Shown here: positions 23,051 to 30,537 of the stretch, one piece after another
How the letters are laid out: every line of letters starts with the position of its first letter
How positions within the stretch are numbered: the stretch's first letter is position 1
NCBI GenBank assembly: GCA_934255455.1
Contig: CAKQNS010000009.1
Coordinates: forward strand, 1 to 32,032
Direction of reading: 5' to 3'
Source of the DNA: an uncultured Alphaproteobacteria bacterium
Lineage (GTDB): Bacteria; Pseudomonadota; Alphaproteobacteria; Rs-D84
Length of the DNA: 32,032 bases
Notes under the pieces: model-generated
Told to the model about the DNA's origin: nothing
The model's input: the letters and a program-made list of their open reading frames with translations, nothing else
The model's database searches: none
Made by a program: the position numbers and the translations under genes

Positions 23051-23110
23051 TTTTCACTCCTTGTTTAGTCCGCTGTTGTGGGACAAGTCAGGTTAAATCC
23101 ACATCGCCAC
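23051..23110 (-). promoter_or_regulatory. SAM-II/SAM-V-like riboswitch candidate ahead of metK
   Basis: On the minus strand: stem arm TGTGG (23103-23099), conserved-looking ATTTAACC (23098-23091), loop ending GTCC, closing arm CCACA (23081-23077), then GGACTAAACAAGGAG, where GGAC can pair with the loop GTCC to form a pseudoknot and the CTAAA directly precedes the ribosome binding site. ATTTAACC plus CTAAA-AAGGAG is the core pattern of the SAM-II/SAM-V pseudoknot class known in alphaproteobacteria, which hide the ribosome binding site when SAM is bound. The gene makes SAM, so feedback control fits. Confidence 0.55.
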
Positions 23111-23179
23111 ACCCGTTATTGGTTGTGACAGTGTAATGTTTTATCTTTGTGTGAAAAAAGTCAAGTATCAAAAAATTAC

Positions 23180-23208
23180 TTTACATATTTTTTAATATTT
23201 TCTAGAAT
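23180..23208 (+). promoter_or_regulatory. candidate promoter of the Lys-rich/EF-hand gene
   Basis: TTTACA (23180-23185), 17-bp spacer, TAGAAT (23203-23208). The -10 context TTCTAGAAT is the same as in the mla promoter. Confidence 0.55.
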
Positions 23209-23236
23209 CAAACAGTCAACAACAAAGGAAGGAAAA

Positions 23237-23725
23237 ATGGTTCAAAAAACAGTTAAAAAAGCACCTGCCAAGAAAGCGGCGGTTGTAAAAAAAGCCCCGG
23301 CGAAAAAAGTCGTTGCGGCCAAAAAGCCTGCCCCGAAAAAAGTTGCCAAGGCTGCAAAACCCGTGATGGAACCAGTTGTGGTTGCACCTGCGCACGAATG
23401 CAATTGTGGCGCAAATTGCACATGTGGTTGCAAATGCGGATGCCGTGCATGCCGTTTCATCAAAAAATTGTTGGTAATCTTGATTGTGTTCGCATTGGGT
23501 TTTGTTGCGGCAAAAATGTGCTGTGGCGGTCCACGCGTTCACTTTAACAATGGTTGCCTGGACGCTGCATCGGTTAAATGCCCAAAGATGCAGGCCGAAT
23601 TGCCGATGATGGACGCAAATGGCGATGGTTGCATTTCTCGTGAAGAATTCCGTGCATATAAAAAACAAATGCACCACCAGAAAAAATCTGAACCATCAAC
23701 AGTTCAAATCGAAGTATACGAATAA
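23237..23725 (+). CDS. Lys/Ala/Pro-rich, Cys-cluster, single-TM protein with EF-hand
   Basis: A 162-residue protein with unusual architecture. Residues 1-45 are a histone-H1-like tail of repeated KKAPAKK units. At 55-72 eight cysteines are packed as CNCGANCTCGCKCGCRAC, a metallothionein-like cluster. A transmembrane helix spans about 76-93 (KKLLVILIVFALGFVAAK). The C-terminal part includes a canonical EF-hand loop at 126-137 (D126, N128, D130, G131, E137: DANGDGCISREE). With a basic N-terminus inside, the EF-hand would be periplasmic. Start ATG 23237 has an AAGGAAGG site; the frame to 23147 is too far upstream and overlaps the promoter. Role unknown; metal binding at both ends is inferred. 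Confidence 0.82.
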   Translation: MVQKTVKKAPAKKAAVVKKAPAKKVVAAKKPAPKKVAKAAKPVMEPVVVAPAHECNCGANCTCGCKCGCRACRFIKKLLVILIVFALGFVAAKMCCGGPRVHFNNGCLDAASVKCPKMQAELPMMDANGDGCISREEFRAYKKQMHHQKKSEPSTVQIEVYE

Positions 23726-23729
23726 CAAA

Positions 23730-23753
23730 GCACCCCGTTCGGGGTGTTTTTTT
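23730..23753 (+). terminator. terminator of the Lys-rich/EF-hand gene
   Basis: Stem CACCCCG/CGGGGTG, loop TT, followed by seven T residues. Confidence 0.9.
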
Positions 23754-23846
23754 AAGGCACAGAAATCGATAGTTTCCCCTTGCAATTGCGATAAAACGCA
23801 CTATTATATTATGCGAGAAGAGAATCTGGTCTGAATTATTTTTAGA

Positions 23847-23876
23847 TTAGAAAAAACTATTCCCCCGTGCTATAAT
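23847..23876 (+). promoter_or_regulatory. candidate extended -10 promoter of rnj
   Basis: TATAAT (23871-23876) preceded by TGC, an extended -10 element. The -35 region is weak (TTAGAA, 18-bp spacing). It leaves a leader of about 125 nt before the ATG at 24010. Confidence 0.55.
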
Positions 23877-23912
23877 TGTTATGATTTCAATTCCACATGG
23901 GGATTAAACCCA

Positions 23913-23977
23913 CGCCGCCACAGATTCACTACAAATAAAGCCGTTTGCTTTATTGGCAATGGATTTGTGTGGTGGCG
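23913..23977 (+). promoter_or_regulatory. long hairpin in the rnj 5' leader
   Basis: Outer stem CGCCGCCACA (23913-23922) with TGTGGTGGCG (23968-23977), pairing with one G-U, and an inner stem AATAAAG/CTTTATT (23934-23940 and 23948-23954). It may control stability or autoregulation of the ribonuclease mRNA; no known family recognised. Confidence 0.5.
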
Positions 23978-24009
23978 CGAAATGTTAAACATAAACAAAG
24001 GATAAATAT

Positions 24010-25839
24010 ATGGTTAAAGTCAGAGAGAAAAAAGTGGCGCCCGCCCCTGTTGCGGCGGAGCCCAAACGCGCACCCAAAAAGGCTGATGCGCCCAAGAAAC
24101 CGGCGAAAATTTCCGGTATGAACAAACACGAAACAGATGCCAACGACGACAAAATGTATTTTATGGCGTTGGGGGGTCTGGAACACATCGGCCAGAATAT
24201 GTACCTGTATAAATATCGTGGTAAATATCTGGTTGTTGATTGCGGTATGGGATTTCTGGAAGAAGAAATTGGCGCAGGCGACGTTCAGTACTGCGATACA
24301 ACCTGGTTGGAAAAGCGCAAAAAAGATGTTGTCGGTTTCGTTATCACCCACGGCCACGAAGACCACATTGGTGCATTGAAATACATTTGGCCGAAATTCA
24401 GAAAGCCTATTTATTGCACGCGTTTTCCGGCGGAAATTCTGCGCGAAACATTCCGCGGAATGGAAATAGATTTCAATCCAGAAAAAGATATTGTCGTATT
24501 TGATCACCACGGGGCAACATTGGAATTGGACCCGTTCACGGTTGAAACATTCCATGTTTCGCATTCTGTACCCGAGGCCCAGATGTTGATTATCAAAACC
24601 CCAGCAGGAAAAATCTTGCATACGGGCGACTGGACATTCAACGACGATAACCCGATAGAAGAACCGACAGATTTTGCGCGTCTGCGCGAAATTGGGTCTG
24701 ACCCAAAATTGTTGGCATGTATGTCGGATTCAACATCGGCATCGCGCCAGGAAAAACAGACCACAGAAACCCAGGTTCGTGATACTTTCACCAAATTGAT
24801 GAAAGACGCGCCAGGCCGCATCATTGTGACGGGCTATTCGCGTTCAATTGCGCGTATGAAAATGTTTGCCGAGGCCGCACATGCCGCCGGACGCGTTGCA
24901 GCAATCAAAGAACGCAGCAATCCCAACCCAGTGCCATACGTCGGTCTGCCCGAATTTCGTGAAATGGGTATGGAATTTGGCTATCTGGGCAAAGACGATG
25001 TATATCTGCACAGCGAAATCAAGGATTTGCCCGCAGAAAAACAGGCGATATTCTTGACCGGTTCACAGGGCGAACAATATGCTATGTTGACGCGTCTGTG
25101 CCGTGGCCATGTAAAGGAAATGAAACTGATGCCAACAGATACAGTGTTGTTCAGTTCTATTATTATTCCAGGCCGCGAACAAGATGTATCGTTCCTGTAC
25201 AATAAATTGGCGCGTATGGGTATTAAAACGCATACTATATTTGATACCGACCACCTGCATGCGTCGGGGCACGCGGGTCGTCCGGAATTTGAACGTTTCT
25301 ATGATATGGTTCACCCCCAGGTTTCGGTGCCTATGCATGGCGATTACATCAATGAAATGCTGAACGGTAAAATGGCAATGGAACGCGGTGGTGCAAAACA
25401 TATGATGGTTGTGCATAACGGCGAAATGATTGCATTGGCCGACGGCGCGGAACCGTATGTTTGCGAAACAATCGAAACGGGCTTTGTCGTTATGGAAGGC
25501 GAAACAGAACGCAGTGCCGACGACCAGGTTTACAAAAACCGTAAAAAGATTGCGACCAACGGCGCGGTGTTTGTGACACTGCCGGTTGATAAACGCGGTT
25601 TCTTGAAAGGCGTGCCAGAGGTTTCCAGTGCCGGTATCTTTGAAACCGACGATACCGGATTTATGAAACGCCAAATCCAAATTGAAATCACCAAGGCGAT
25701 TGATGCCCTGACCAAGACCGAACGCAAAGACCGCGATAATCTGACCCGTGCGGTTCAGGTTGCATCGAACAAGGTTGTACGTGCGGCATTGGGTGCGGAC
25801 AAAAAACCGCAATACAGTGTGCACTTTGTGCTGAAATAA
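24010..25839 (+). CDS. rnj: ribonuclease J
   Basis: A 609-residue metallo-beta-lactamase/beta-CASP ribonuclease that acts as 5'-3' exonuclease and endonuclease in mRNA decay and rRNA maturation. The catalytic motif is H114-x-H116-x-D118-H119 (THGHEDH). Other MBL motifs are HSVPEA and HTGDWTF, and the beta-CASP part has GSQGEQYAMLTRLCRG and the late SGHAGRPEF and PMHGD motifs. The first 45 residues are an Ala/Pro/Lys-rich extension (RAPKKADAPKKPAK) not usual for RNase J and similar to the tail of the preceding gene's product. An AAGGA site precedes ATG 24010. Normal RNase J length is about 555, and the extension accounts for most of the difference. Confidence 0.95.
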   Translation: MVKVREKKVAPAPVAAEPKRAPKKADAPKKPAKISGMNKHETDANDDKMYFMALGGLEHIGQNMYLYKYRGKYLVVDCGMGFLEEEIGAGDVQYCDTTWLEKRKKDVVGFVITHGHEDHIGALKYIWPKFRKPIYCTRFPAEILRETFRGMEIDFNPEKDIVVFDHHGATLELDPFTVETFHVSHSVPEAQMLIIKTPAGKILHTGDWTFNDDNPIEEPTDFARLREIGSDPKLLACMSDSTSASRQEKQTTETQVRDTFTKLMKDAPGRIIVTGYSRSIARMKMFAEAAHAAGRVAAIKERSNPNPVPYVGLPEFREMGMEFGYLGKDDVYLHSEIKDLPAEKQAIFLTGSQGEQYAMLTRLCRGHVKEMKLMPTDTVLFSSIIIPGREQDVSFLYNKLARMGIKTHTIFDTDHLHASGHAGRPEFERFYDMVHPQVSVPMHGDYINEMLNGKMAMERGGAKHMMVVHNGEMIALADGAEPYVCETIETGFVVMEGETERSADDQVYKNRKKIATNGAVFVTLPVDKRGFLKGVPEVSSAGIFETDDTGFMKRQIQIEITKAIDALTKTERKDRDNLTRAVQVASNKVVRAALGADKKPQYSVHFVLK

Positions 25840-25840
25840 C

Positions 25841-25863
25841 AAACGGGGCATCGCCCCGTTTCT
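25841..25863 (+). terminator. terminator of rnj
   Basis: Stem AAACGGGGC/GCCCCGTTT, loop AT, then TCTTAT. Directly follows the rnj stop codon. Confidence 0.8.
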
Positions 25864-25885
25864 TATAGAGGGCAATGTTTTTTAC

Positions 25886-26027
25886 TCCGTCATACCGACG
25901 AAGGTCGGTATCCATTGCCCCGCAGGGACTGATAAAACCACTACCCCGTCCACTGCGTGGACACCCCTTCGCCAGCGAAGGGGAACTTAGACCGCAACGG
26001 TAAAAAACAAGTGCGCCGATGGCGCAC
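25886..26027. repeat. second copy of the intergenic hairpin mosaic
   Basis: No gene. It contains a hairpin ACCGAC/GTCGGT near 25893-25908, the unit at 25910-25984 with hairpins GTCCAC/GTGGAC (25948-25962) and CCCCTTCG/CGAAGGGG (25964-25983), and the palindrome GTGCGCC-GAT-GGCGCAC (26011-26027). The first hairpin of the unit differs in sequence from the 17.5-kb copy yet keeps pairing. Confidence 0.78.
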
Positions 26028-26046
26028 AATATCTATTATCTATGCT

Positions 26047-26958
26047 CTATTTATCTGCCAATGGGTGGGCGTGATTATATATGTTTGTAATTTCGGCCAT
26101 ATTGACCCGCGTATATAATTGCGTTGTGGACAATGACGCGTGTCCCAATAATTCTTGCAAACTGCGCAAATCGGCCCCACCCGCCAGTAATGCCGTGGCA
26201 AATGTATGGCGCAACGCGTGCGGCGTCACATAATCGGGCAATTGCAAATATTTGCGGACACGCTCTATAACCTTTTCCGCCATACGCGGTGACATGGGCA
26301 GGCCGCGCACACTGCGAAATAATGGGTCGTCGGGCGAATTACCAAATGGGCGCACCGATGTGTATTTATCAATCGCGTCCCAGACCGCCGGCAGAACGGG
26401 AACGATGCGTTCCTTGGCCCCCTTGCCCATTATGCGCAAAACATCGGGGTGCGTGCGCACATCAGAATTGGTCAACGATAACGCCTCTGATATACGCAGG
26501 CCGCATCCAAATATCAAAACCACCAGTGCCCAATCGCGCGCGGCAATCCATGGTTCTGTGTCGTCAATATTACGAATGGCATCGTGCATATTTTCAACAT
26601 CGGTGACTTCGATTGCTTTGGATAACTTGCGCGGAACCTTGGGCGAAGAAATCAATCCGATTGCGTTGTTTTTTATGCCGTGGTGTTTGGCCAAATATTT
26701 ATAAAACCCACGCAATGATGACAGTGCCCGCGCCGTCGATTTATGCGCCAGATTGCGTCGCGCACGGTCCGCCAACCACGCACGAAAACACAATGTGTCG
26801 GCGCGCGCCATATCGGCCAGCGTCGCCACACCACCAGCATAATTATCCCAGAATTTTATAAAATCGTAAATATCTGTTTCGTATGCCGTGGCCGTATGCG
26901 ACGAATAATTTTTCGTATTCGTTAAATATTCTATAAATTCAGCAACGATTTCGTTCAT
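26047..26958 (-). CDS. Xer-type tyrosine recombinase (XerC/XerD)
   Basis: A 303-residue tyrosine recombinase. An N-terminal SAM-like core-binding domain (about 1-90) is followed by the catalytic domain with Arg154 (GCGLRISEAL), Lys179 (GKGAKER), His247 and Arg250 (HALRHTFAT), His273 (LGHASLSTTQLYT) and nucleophile Tyr282. The length and absence of an arm-binding domain indicate a chromosome-dimer-resolving Xer protein and not a phage integrase. XerC and XerD cannot be separated by motif alone. It is last in a minus-strand series after the SIMPL gene. Confidence 0.92.
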   Translation of the reverse strand: MNEIVAEFIEYLTNTKNYSSHTATAYETDIYDFIKFWDNYAGGVATLADMARADTLCFRAWLADRARRNLAHKSTARALSSLRGFYKYLAKHHGIKNNAIGLISSPKVPRKLSKAIEVTDVENMHDAIRNIDDTEPWIAARDWALVVLIFGCGLRISEALSLTNSDVRTHPDVLRIMGKGAKERIVPVLPAVWDAIDKYTSVRPFGNSPDDPLFRSVRGLPMSPRMAEKVIERVRKYLQLPDYVTPHALRHTFATALLAGGADLRSLQELLGHASLSTTQLYTRVNMAEITNIYNHAHPLADK

Positions 26959-26967
26959 ATTGGATTT

Positions 26968-26987
26968 GTGTCCGCAAATGCGGACAC
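26968..26987. terminator. hairpin between the SIMPL and xer genes
   Basis: Stem GTGTCCGC/GCGGACAC, loop AAAT. A T5 run follows on the plus strand, but on the minus strand, where the two genes lie, the T tract is weak. It could reduce read-through into xer. Confidence 0.4.
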
Positions 26988-26997
26988 GTTTTTACAT

Positions 26998-27738
26998 TTA
27001 TCTGATTTCAAATGTTGCGGTTACAGTGACCGAAACCTCGGTATCCTTGGTTACCAGGCCACCGCCAACATACGCGCCGGCGTCCGCAGTTTCCATTTTT
27101 GCACTGGCACGCAGGAAATTAGATGCCAATGGCTGGTACATACCACGCGTAGTGGTGTCATACGATACGGCCAGCATTTTGCCAGCATGACGCCGATCGC
27201 CCGCCGCCAATGCGTCCGCACGCGCGCGCGCATTTTCAACCGCTGCGCCCAAGCATTTTTCCATAATTGGTTTCATGGTTTCACTGCTGGTGTACATGCG
27301 CAGGTTTTCAGAATACACGTTTTTCTGGCCCGCAAATTGGGTCAAGATTTTTTCAATTGTGTCAATGTTGTCGGCTGAAACCTCGACCGCGATGGATGTT
27401 TCAATGCCCAGCGTTTCAGATTTTTGCAATTCGCGATTCCATTCGGTCTTTTCATACGAATTGAAATCGGTGGTCTGCATCTGGACATCTTGCTTTTTCA
27501 GATATTCTGTGATTTCGGCAACTTTCGCCGTGGCCTGTTTCATCGATACGGCGGCCGATTGGTCCAAAGTCGTCACGCGTAATGTGATTGCGGTTCTGTC
27601 CTTGGGCGCGGTGGTTAAACATTCGCCAGACACCGAAATGGTGCGAATATCACGCGGCTGTTCCAGCCAACCAGTGACCAGGGCCAACACGGCCCCAACG
27701 CCGATTACACTGCCCACCCAGACGAATGATTTTTTCAT
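26998..27738 (-). CDS. SIMPL (DUF541) domain protein
   Basis: A 246-residue protein with one N-terminal helix (about 5-25) as uncleaved anchor or signal, then a SIMPL/DUF541 domain. Family features are ISVSGECLTTAPKDRTAITLRV, the repeated sheet-forming segments with ETSIAVEVSADNIDTIEKIL, and ENARARADALAAG. Family members (such as E. coli YggE) are periplasmic, form ring assemblies and are linked to oxidative stress, but function is not defined. An AGGGAGAG site lies before ATG 27738, 25 bp after the trpS stop. Confidence 0.88.
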   Translation of the reverse strand: MKKSFVWVGSVIGVGAVLALVTGWLEQPRDIRTISVSGECLTTAPKDRTAITLRVTTLDQSAAVSMKQATAKVAEITEYLKKQDVQMQTTDFNSYEKTEWNRELQKSETLGIETSIAVEVSADNIDTIEKILTQFAGQKNVYSENLRMYTSSETMKPIMEKCLGAAVENARARADALAAGDRRHAGKMLAVSYDTTTRGMYQPLASNFLRASAKMETADAGAYVGGGLVTKDTEVSVTVTATFEIR

Positions 27739-27763
27739 ATTTCTCTCCCTTGCTGTGTTTTAT

Positions 27764-28816
27764 CTAGTCAAAATAGTTCAGTTTCATTGCGGCCTTGACC
27801 CGTTTGACGGTTTCAGCCGCCGCCGCACGCGCATCCATTGTGCCACGACGCAAGATTTCCATAACCGATGCGGGGTCGCGCGCCAATGCCTCGCGACGTT
27901 CACGAATTGGGCGCAATGTTTCCTGCATTACGTTGTTCAAGAATTTCTTGACCTTGACATCGCCCAGGCCGCCACGTTCATAGTGCGCCGCCAATTCGGC
28001 ATAGTTCGCGTATTCTGGCAAAAACGCCGCAAAATGTTCCGGTTTTGCAAAAACCGACAGGTATATGAACACCGGATTGTCCGTCGTGTTTCCTGGGTCT
28101 TCTATGCGAATATGATTTGGGTCGGTGAACATTGTTTTAACCTTGGCCGCGATTTCGTCCGCAGAATCTTTCAGATAAATGCCGTTGTTCAAACTCTTGC
28201 TCATTTTCGCATTGCCGTCCGTCCCCGGCAGGCGCGCCGCCGATTTAGATTGCGGGACAACCGCGCGTGGCATGGTCAATGTATCGCCATAAATACTGTT
28301 AAATTTGTGCACGATTTCTGACGCCTGTTCCAACATTGGCAACTGGTCATCGCCCACGGGCACAATATTCGCGTCAAACGCCGTGATGTCCGCCGCCTGT
28401 GATATCGGGTATGTAAAGAATCCAACCGGAACGCCACCGTTAAATTTTTCTTTTTGTGCGATTTCGGTTTTTACCGTTGGGTTGCGTTGCAGGCGCGCCA
28501 CCGTCACCAAATTCATATAATAGAACGTCAGTTCGGTCAGTTCTGAAACCTCTGACTGAATGAACATGGTTGTTTTTGTTGGGTCATAACCCGCCGCCAA
28601 CATATCCAGTGTGATTTCCATCACGTTTTCACGAACCCGCGTCGGATTGTCAAAATTATCGGTCAAACCCTGGGCGTCGGCAATCATGGCGTACATTTTG
28701 GCATAGCCGCCGGCATTCTGGATTGCAATATTCGGCATCAACGCGCCAACCATGTGGCCAATATGCAGCGGACCAGTCGGACGAATACCTGTTAAAATAA
28801 TATCTTTGGACATCAT
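27764..28816 (-). CDS. trpS: tryptophan--tRNA ligase
   Basis: A 350-residue class I tryptophanyl-tRNA synthetase. HIGH motif at 18-21 (TGPLHIGHMVGAL) and KMSKS at 204-208 (GNAKMSKSLNN). Features such as PISQAADITAFDANIVPVGDDQ (tRNA/Trp-binding core) are standard. Two adjacent ATG codons occur (28816 and 28813); 28816 lies 4 nt and 28813 7 nt after AAAGAG, and either gives MSKDIIL near the N-terminus. The frame reaches 28930 but the upstream part overlaps the rpsD terminator and rpsD stop. Confidence 0.94.
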   Translation of the reverse strand: MMSKDIILTGIRPTGPLHIGHMVGALMPNIAIQNAGGYAKMYAMIADAQGLTDNFDNPTRVRENVMEITLDMLAAGYDPTKTTMFIQSEVSELTELTFYYMNLVTVARLQRNPTVKTEIAQKEKFNGGVPVGFFTYPISQAADITAFDANIVPVGDDQLPMLEQASEIVHKFNSIYGDTLTMPRAVVPQSKSAARLPGTDGNAKMSKSLNNGIYLKDSADEIAAKVKTMFTDPNHIRIEDPGNTTDNPVFIYLSVFAKPEHFAAFLPEYANYAELAAHYERGGLGDVKVKKFLNNVMQETLRPIRERREALARDPASVMEILRRGTMDARAAAAETVKRVKAAMKLNYFD

Positions 28817-28877
28817 AATACTCTTTATAATTTTGTTGTGTTTAATGATACAATATTTGCGCAAGAAAATCAAAATT

Positions 28878-28903
28878 AAAAACGCGCCAAACGGCGCGTT
28901 TTT
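28878..28903 (-). terminator. terminator of rpsD
   Basis: Stem AAAAACGCGCC/GGCGCGTTTTT on the plus strand with loop AAAC; on the minus strand it is followed by TTTTTAATTTTG. It lies 27 bp after the rpsD stop and before trpS. Confidence 0.87.
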
Positions 28904-28929
28904 CGTATCTGTTTCGATTCCTATTACCA

Positions 28930-29562
28930 TTAACGAGAATAGAATTCGACGACCAGTTCTGGGAACATCTGAACCGGGTACGGAACATCTTGGAACGATG
29001 GTACACGGACAAATGTCGCAGTGAAATTCGCGCTGTCGACATTGATGTAGTCTGGCCAGTTGCGTTCCGCCGATTCCAATGCCAAAACAACCAACGGCAT
29101 CTGTTTTGCTTTTTCGCTGACGGTGATGACATCGCCTGGTTTTACCTGGTACGATGCGATTTTAACGCGTTTGCCATTGACATAGATGTGACCGTGGCTG
29201 ACCAATTGACGGGACGAGAATACGGTTGGCGCCAATTTTGCACGATATACAACCGCGTCCAAACGACGTTCCAGCAAACCAATCAAGTTATCTGGGGTAT
29301 CGCCCTTCATATTGTCGGCTTCCAGGTAATACGCACGGAATTTCTTTTCACCGATGTTGCCATAATAACCCTTCAGCGTCTGTTTTGCGCGCATCTGTTT
29401 TGCGTAATCAGACGAATTGCCACCACGAGATGTTGGCCCATGCTGACCAGGTTTGTATTTACGTTTGTTAAATGGGGATTTTGCCTGGCCCCACAGGTTC
29501 ACGCCCAAACTGCGGGCGATTTTCAATTTACGAGTGCTGCGTTTCGCGCCTGCTCTTGCCAT
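28930..29562 (-). CDS. rpsD: 30S ribosomal protein S4
   Basis: A 210-residue S4. The N-terminus ARAGAKRSTRKLKIARSLGVNLWG and KRKYKPGQHGPTSRGGNSSDY are of the zinc-less type common in alphaproteobacteria. The S4 RNA-binding domain carries RLDAVVYRAKLAPTVFSSRQLVSHGHIYVNGKRV. It is a primary 16S binder and helps set decoding accuracy. An AAAGGA site precedes ATG 29562. It stands alone with its own terminator, separate from the alpha operon. Confidence 0.96.
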   Translation of the reverse strand: MARAGAKRSTRKLKIARSLGVNLWGQAKSPFNKRKYKPGQHGPTSRGGNSSDYAKQMRAKQTLKGYYGNIGEKKFRAYYLEADNMKGDTPDNLIGLLERRLDAVVYRAKLAPTVFSSRQLVSHGHIYVNGKRVKIASYQVKPGDVITVSEKAKQMPLVVLALESAERNWPDYINVDSANFTATFVRVPSFQDVPYPVQMFPELVVEFYSR

Positions 29563-29646
29563 AATATTATCCTTTGTTTTTGGTTTTTAGGTGCCAGGCT
29601 TGTCACAGATTCCTTATCGCGTGCGGGACCAAAAATCACCGCCGCC

Positions 29647-29664
29647 GTAATCAGTTCTGATTAC
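29647..29664. repeat. short palindrome between the PHP phosphatase and rpsD genes
   Basis: GTAATCA/TGATTAC around GTTC. It could be an operator or a weak terminator for the minus-strand operon upstream; there is no T tract. The rest of the 116-bp gap shows no clear feature. Confidence 0.3.
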
Positions 29665-29678
29665 CCAGCGTGGCCAGT

Positions 29679-30530
29679 TTATAGTGTTTTGTCACGAAAA
29701 TCAAGTATTTTCTGCAATGTCAAAAAATTTTCCACACCACAATCGCGCGCAAATGTGTCCCCGCGCGACCAAAAGCGCCCTATTTTAGAAACCTCGTGCG
29801 CATCGTCACTGAAAACAATGGGAATATTGCGTGCAACCGCCATTTTTACAATGCGCGCCGATGGGTATGGTGCATCGCCCCGTTCATAAAAACTGGTATT
29901 TATTTCAATTGCGCTGTGCGATGTCGCAATTGCATCCAATGCCGCCGTTTCCAATGGAATCCATTTCGCGTCAATGCCCAATCCGACCTTTTTCATTAAA
30001 TCCAAATGCGCCATCCATGTAAACAGGCCAGACGCCGCCGCGCGCGTGACCCCGCGCCAATATTCAGCAACCATTTCATCACGCAACCACGGCGCGGCAT
30101 TCGCCACATCATGCGCGTTGCACAGTGTGCCACCCGCCGTCACAAAATGCGCCGAGCCAATTATATAATCGGGCCGCAATATTTTCACCGCCCGCATAAA
30201 ACCATCGTGCCATTCGGGATATGTGAAAAAATCAGCCTCCATCCCGCGATAAATTTTTATATCTGAATTTTTTGCCAATGCATCCAGTTCGGCATAGTGC
30301 GTGGCGAATTTATCAATAGCCTCGGCAAATGAAGACGAATACATTCCATTGTATCCACCGCGCACCGCATATTCGTACATTTTGGTATTTTTAATGTCCG
30401 GATGCACAATGAAATGATTAGACACACCAATCGCCCGGAATCCCGTTTCAGACGCACGCGCCACCATATCGGCCGATGTATTTTTGCCGTCAAACTCAAC
30501 CGTATGCGTATGCAGTGTGAAATCTTGCAT
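29679..30530 (-). CDS. PHP-domain phosphatase, histidinol-phosphatase-like
   Basis: A 283-residue protein of the PHP superfamily (HisK/YcdX-like). The metal motifs are LHTHT (His7, His9) at the start, IGVSNHF, YRGMEADFF, IIGSAHFV, MAHLDLMKK, and the end motif VFSDDAHE. These match trinuclear-metal PHP phosphatases, most similar to histidinol phosphatase. No histidine genes are nearby, so the actual substrate is uncertain. The ATG at 30530 is 7 bp after the lemA stop, so they form an operon; the ribosome binding site is weak. Confidence 0.85.
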   Translation of the reverse strand: MQDFTLHTHTVEFDGKNTSADMVARASETGFRAIGVSNHFIVHPDIKNTKMYEYAVRGGYNGMYSSSFAEAIDKFATHYAELDALAKNSDIKIYRGMEADFFTYPEWHDGFMRAVKILRPDYIIGSAHFVTAGGTLCNAHDVANAAPWLRDEMVAEYWRGVTRAAASGLFTWMAHLDLMKKVGLGIDAKWIPLETAALDAIATSHSAIEINTSFYERGDAPYPSARIVKMAVARNIPIVFSDDAHEVSKIGRFWSRGDTFARDCGVENFLTLQKILDFRDKTL

Positions 30531-30537
30531 TGTGTGC

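Noticed and set aside
26047..26958. Integrase responsible for the tRNA-Ser insertion
   Set aside because: The protein has Xer size and layout without an arm-binding domain and is 15 kb away within a core gene series.
27275..28321. A 348-codon plus-strand open frame
   Set aside because: It lies antisense to the SIMPL and trpS genes, which both have clear family motifs.
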